DNA from: Rachicladosporium sp. CCFEE 5018
Lineage: Eukaryota > Ascomycota > Dothideomycetes > Cladosporiales > Cladosporiaceae
DNA length: 10,035 nucleotides
Assembly: GCA_002077045.2 (NCBI GenBank)
Contig: KZ111161.1
Coordinates: 582,703-592,737 of the forward strand
Reading direction: 5' to 3'
Both the position numbers and the translations under genes were made by a program. Shown here in pieces: positions 7,504 to 10,035 of this stretch; the stretch's first letter is position 1, and every line of letters starts with the position of its first letter. The notes below the pieces were generated by a model. The model was not told where the DNA came from. It saw nothing but the letters and a program-made list of their open reading frames with translations, and did not search any database.

Positions 7504-7658
7504 ATTGCTGGACACATGACTCGTCGTGACAATGCCGACTTGCACACGCGACTCGGTCTGCACGGCATCAAGCCCACGGCATTTGATCCTATCGCCGGCC
7601 CACCTTCTGCGACAGTCGATACTGGCCCGGACTTACTTCGCTCCGACTACAGACCACG

Positions 7659-7678
7659 TCTGGGCATGTCTGGGCATG
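7659..7678 (+). repeat. 10-bp tandem duplication TCTGGGCATG x2
   Basis: Two perfect adjacent copies, bracketed by CCAC (7654-7657) and GTGG (7678-7681). It lies about 160 bp after the Tfb1 stop. A slippage product is the simplest reading. Confidence 0.7.
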
Positions 7679-7980
7679 TGGAGAATCATGCGGAGACCGA
7701 CTGCGTTCCCCGGATTGTTTCGCAGTGAAGCGGATCCAACAAGCGAGTCATCTGCGCCTCTGCATCATTGCGCATTAAGGGTTAGCAATGTCAGTACTGG
7801 ATGTGCAAGGTTTTGCTGGGAGCACATGCCGAAGTATGGACGTTGTACCGTGAATCTACCTGCAACGACGTGTGCCACGCGATGAAGGTGCGCCATTGCC
7901 GCGTGCATGTGCTTGGTATGGATCCCTTATCCACCAGGATGCTACTGTGCATGGGCACTGGTGAGTGGTAGGTAAAGTGT

Positions 7981-8030
7981 TGTCTTCACTTCCTTTCTGC
8001 CACGCTTTCCTCTCTTTTCTTGAGATCTCT
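7981..8030 (+). promoter_or_regulatory. Pyrimidine-rich tract upstream of the MFS gene
   Basis: The stretch is strongly C/T-biased (for example TTTCCTCTCTTTTCTTG) and ends about 75 bp before the ATG. CT-rich blocks of this kind commonly sit at or just before transcription starts in filamentous fungi, so the leader probably begins here. This is a compositional inference only. Confidence 0.4.
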
Positions 8031-8101
8031 TGTGCGCGTGTCGTATCGCTGGCAAATACAAAGGTTCACACAGACTGGTGATCGGACTGCAGACCGCCAT
8101 C

Positions 8102-9966
8102 ATGGACATCAAGCCAGACCCCCTCCACAGTTCCGACACCAACAGCGTTGAGACACCACACGAGAAGTCGGCCACGCTCCACATAGACGACGTACCAGCT
8201 CTTCGCAATGGCTCCGTTAGCAAAGCGGAGAAGATGAAAGCCATCGATGAGCTGATCGCCCGCCCGGACGTGACGCTCGAGTCGTTCGCCCATCTCAACA
8301 TCAAGAAGATCCTGCGCAAGATAGATCTACGACTTATACCTATGCTCACCCTGTTGTACTTGTTGTCTTTCCTCGATAGAGGCAACATCGGAAACGCCAA
8401 AATCGAAGGCCTGGCGGAAGATTTGAACCTCACTGGCGCGCAGTACAATTGGTGCTTGACGGCTTTCTTCTTCACGTACTGTGCCTTCGGTAAGCAGACA
8501 AGATCCGAGTAGGAGAGGATGGCGGGTGGGAAAGATGCTGATTCTCTGGCAGAGGTTCCATCGAATATGCTTCTCAAGAAGCTGAGACCTTCGATCTGGC
8601 TCCCGAGCATCATGGTCGCGTGGGGCATCGTGATGACTTTGATGGGTATTGTCAAGAACTACCACGGACTTCTCATTGCCCGTATCTTCCTTGGTATAGC
8701 AGAAGCAGGCTTATTCCCTGGCGTGGTAAGTACCACCGGCGAATTATGGAGAAGAAGGGGCTTGAGTTGACAGGCTTAGGTCTACTACAATACTATGTGG
8801 TACTGCAGGTATGAGGTGCAAGTTCGACAAGCGATCTTCTTCTCTGCGGCGTCGGTCGCGGGAGCATTCTCGGGCTTGCTCGCATACGGCATCTCGTTCA
8901 TGGATGGCTTCGCAGGGCTTGAAGGCTGGAGGTAAGTTTCATGGCACGCCAGTATCCTACATCCAAGCTGAAGTTATGGCAGATGGATCTTTATCCTGGA
9001 GGGCATGGTCACAGTCCTTGTTGCGATCGCTGCTTTCTTTACACTATACGACTTCCCCGAGACCGCATCATTTCTCACACTCGAAGAGCGCGCTTTCGTT
9101 GCATACCGCTTGCGCTACGATGGACAAGACTCCGGGACCGACAGCTCGATGCGAGTCGCCCAAAACGAACGCCGAGACTGGAAATTCGTGAAGGCTGCTT
9201 TCCTCGATTGGCAGATCTGGCTTAATATTGTCGTGTACTGGGGATACGTCTGCCCACTCTACGGCATCTCATTGTTTCTACCCACCATCATCCGCGAGCT
9301 GGGCTATAAGTCCACAACCGCACAGCTGTTGACAGTCCCGATCTACGTCACGGCGTCTGTCATTACAGTGTTGGTCGCCTGGATAGCGGACAAGAAGAGG
9401 CACCGCTCGTCCTTCATTGTGGTGGGCCTGTTCTTCCAGCTCATTGGCTTCGTGATGTGTATTTCTACGAACAGCGCTGTAAGTTGCCGCTATGCAAGCC
9501 ATGTAGACGTCCACTAACCCGCTTTCAGGCTGTAACGTACGCTGGTATCTTCATAGCCGCCTGCGCGATCTATCAATGCCAGCCGTCTAACGTCACCTGG
9601 CTGAGCAACAATCTCGCGGGAAGTTATAAGCGAGCAGTGGGTATGGGTCTGCAGATCAGTGTTGGCAACCTCGGTAAGTCTTCCTCATTCAGCGTGGTTG
9701 TGATCCCTCGCTAACAGATCCTAGCTGGCGCTTACGCATCAAATTTCTACCGCTCCACTGACTCCCCACGCTACCGCCTCGGCCATGGTCTTGAGATCGG
9801 CTTCGTGTGCTGTGGCATCATCGCAGCTTTGATTCAAATCTTCAGCTACAAGCGAATCAACGCCAAGCGTGCTGCGCAGATCGAGAGGAAAGAGCACAAT
9901 GGGTATACGCCGGAGGAGCTGTCGGATCTTGGCGACAAGGCGATGACGTTCAAGTATACTCTGTAG
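8102..9966 (+). CDS. MFS permease, ACS/Dal5 (allantoate-nicotinate type) family; six exons
   Basis: Exons: 8102-8489, 8553-8725, 8780-8931, 8983-9478, 9529-9673 and 9725-9966 (1596 nt, 531 aa plus TAG). ATG 8102 has A at -3 and G at +4; the frame upstream has no ATG. The protein has a hydrophilic N-terminus (1-76). TM1 carries LSFLDRGNIGNA (88-99). FFFTYCAFEVPSN (about 122-134) spans the first splice junction. RIFLGIAEAGLFPGVVYY in TM4 spans the second, and EGWRWIFILEG spans the third. Six more helices follow the central loop, giving 12 in all, and the tail ends FKYTL. These motifs are typical of fungal ACS-family proton symporters at the plasma membrane (Dal5, Tna1, Seo1, Liz1 relatives). 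Members carry allantoate, nicotinate, pantothenate, biotin precursors or small peptides. The substrate here cannot be told from sequence. An NVT sequon lies in TM10. No pathway genes are adjacent. Confidence 0.92.
8490..8552 (+). other. Intron 1 of MFS gene (63 nt)
   Basis: Donor GTAAGC, branch-like CTGAT 12 nt before the CAG acceptor. Phase 1, within codon 130 (Glu). The length is divisible by 3, but retention would give an in-frame TAG. Splicing restores the family motif CAFEVPSN. Confidence 0.9.
8726..8779 (+). other. Intron 2 of MFS gene (54 nt)
   Basis: Donor GTAAGT, branch-like TTGAC, acceptor TAG. Phase 0, after codon 187. Retention would give an in-frame TGA. Splicing joins LFPGV to VYYNTMWY, as expected for TM4-TM5 of the family. 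Confidence 0.88.
8932..8982 (+). other. Intron 3 of MFS gene (51 nt)
   Basis: Donor GTAAGT, weak branch candidate CTGAA, acceptor CAG. Phase 2, within codon 238. Retention stops translation at once (TAA made with the donor). Splicing restores EGWRWIFILEG. Confidence 0.9.
9479..9528 (+). other. Intron 4 of MFS gene (50 nt)
   Basis: Donor GTAAGT, textbook branch CACTAAC 12 nt before the acceptor, and TTTCAG acceptor. Phase 0, after codon 403. It joins the end of TM9 to VTYAGIFIAAC in TM10. Confidence 0.93.
9674..9724 (+). other. Intron 5 of MFS gene (51 nt)
   Basis: Donor GTAAGT, branch CGCTAAC, acceptor CTAG. Phase 1, within codon 452 (Ala). An earlier CAG at 9715-9717 is too close to the branch and would break the frame. 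The chosen junction gives VGNLAGAYASNFYR, the family TM11 sequence. Confidence 0.92.
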
Positions 9967-10035
9967 CTGGTAGAGAGTACACTATATATCCGATTAACAG
10001 CAGCTTTCTCGAGGCACCAAGTTCTGAAGGCGCAT
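9967..10035 (+). other. 3' flank of the MFS gene
   Basis: Contains CACTATATATCC about 20 nt after the stop, an AT-rich stretch resembling a fungal 3'-end efficiency element (TAYRTA type). Too short to show more before the window ends. Confidence 0.3.

Larger units (their letters stand above)
7504..8101. other. Intergenic region Tfb1 to MFS transporter
   Basis: About 600 bp without a supportable gene. The short ORFs in it (up to about 119 codons) have no recognisable domain. It must hold the Tfb1 3' UTR and the transporter promoter. A 10-bp tandem duplication (7659-7678) and a pyrimidine-rich tract (7981-8030) are the only clear features. No TATA box is evident. Confidence 0.6.

Noticed and set aside
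7516..7885. Two overlapping 70- and 119-codon ORFs after Tfb1
   Set aside because: No domain, no homology that I recognise, and they share the spacer in different frames; consistent with chance ORFs in GC-moderate DNA.
8030..8101. In-frame 24-codon N-terminal extension of the MFS permease
   Set aside because: It begins at TTG, not ATG. The ATG at 8102 has a strong context (A at -3, G at +4).
8519..8770. Separate short plus-strand ORFs (8519-8770, 8811-9191, 9005-9517, 9457-9714) as independent genes
   Set aside because: Those in the permease frame are exons of one spliced gene. The rest run through introns or other frames. The five-intron model joins the exons into one continuous 12-TM protein.
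1..10035. Secondary-metabolite cluster, mobile element, viral or defence system
   Set aside because: The visible genes are Med13, Enp2, Tfb1 and one MFS permease. There is no biosynthetic enzyme, transposase, reverse transcriptase, terminal repeat pair or CRISPR-like array.

Overview
The window looks like chromosomal DNA of a filamentous ascomycete (Pezizomycotina). I infer this from compact intergenic regions, long intronless housekeeping ORFs, and short 50-63 nt GT-AG introns with CTAAC/CTGAT-type branch points in the last gene. The closest protein matches I recognise are fungal Mediator, ribosome-biogenesis and TFIIH subunits and an ACS/Dal5-type permease. A placement in Dothideomycetes is only a tentative impression.

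Layout: (1) 1-1606, minus strand: the N-terminal 535 codons of Mediator subunit 13 (Med13/Ssn2), running off the left edge. (2) 1607-2015: a roughly 0.4 kb shared divergent promoter holding a 12-bp palindrome of two back-to-back GATA motifs, with tiny upstream ORFs next to both start codons. (3) 2016-4463, plus: Enp2/NOL10, a WD-repeat nucleolar SSU-processome factor with an RGG tail built from a 36-nt tandem repeat. (4) 4464-5577: a 1.1 kb intergenic region with a degenerate tRNA-like element at about 4833-4946 and weak box C/D-like motifs. (5) 5578-7503, plus: Tfb1/p62, a TFIIH core subunit with a PH-like domain and two BSD domains. (6) 7504-8101: intergenic, with a 10-bp tandem duplication and a pyrimidine-rich leader. 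(7) 8102-9966, plus: a 12-TM MFS permease, six exons, 531 aa after splicing.

Three of the four genes are conserved nuclear housekeeping genes: Mediator kinase module, 18S rRNA processing, and TFIIH transcription/repair. The fourth is an accessory-type transporter. Med13 and Tfb1 both serve RNA polymerase II, but nothing in the sequence shows that their proximity is functional. I see no mobile element, CRISPR array, biosynthetic cluster or defence-like system. The most notable non-coding signals are the start-proximal uORFs on both sides of the divergent promoter, the GATA palindrome, the tRNA-like fossil, and the RGG minisatellite in Enp2.
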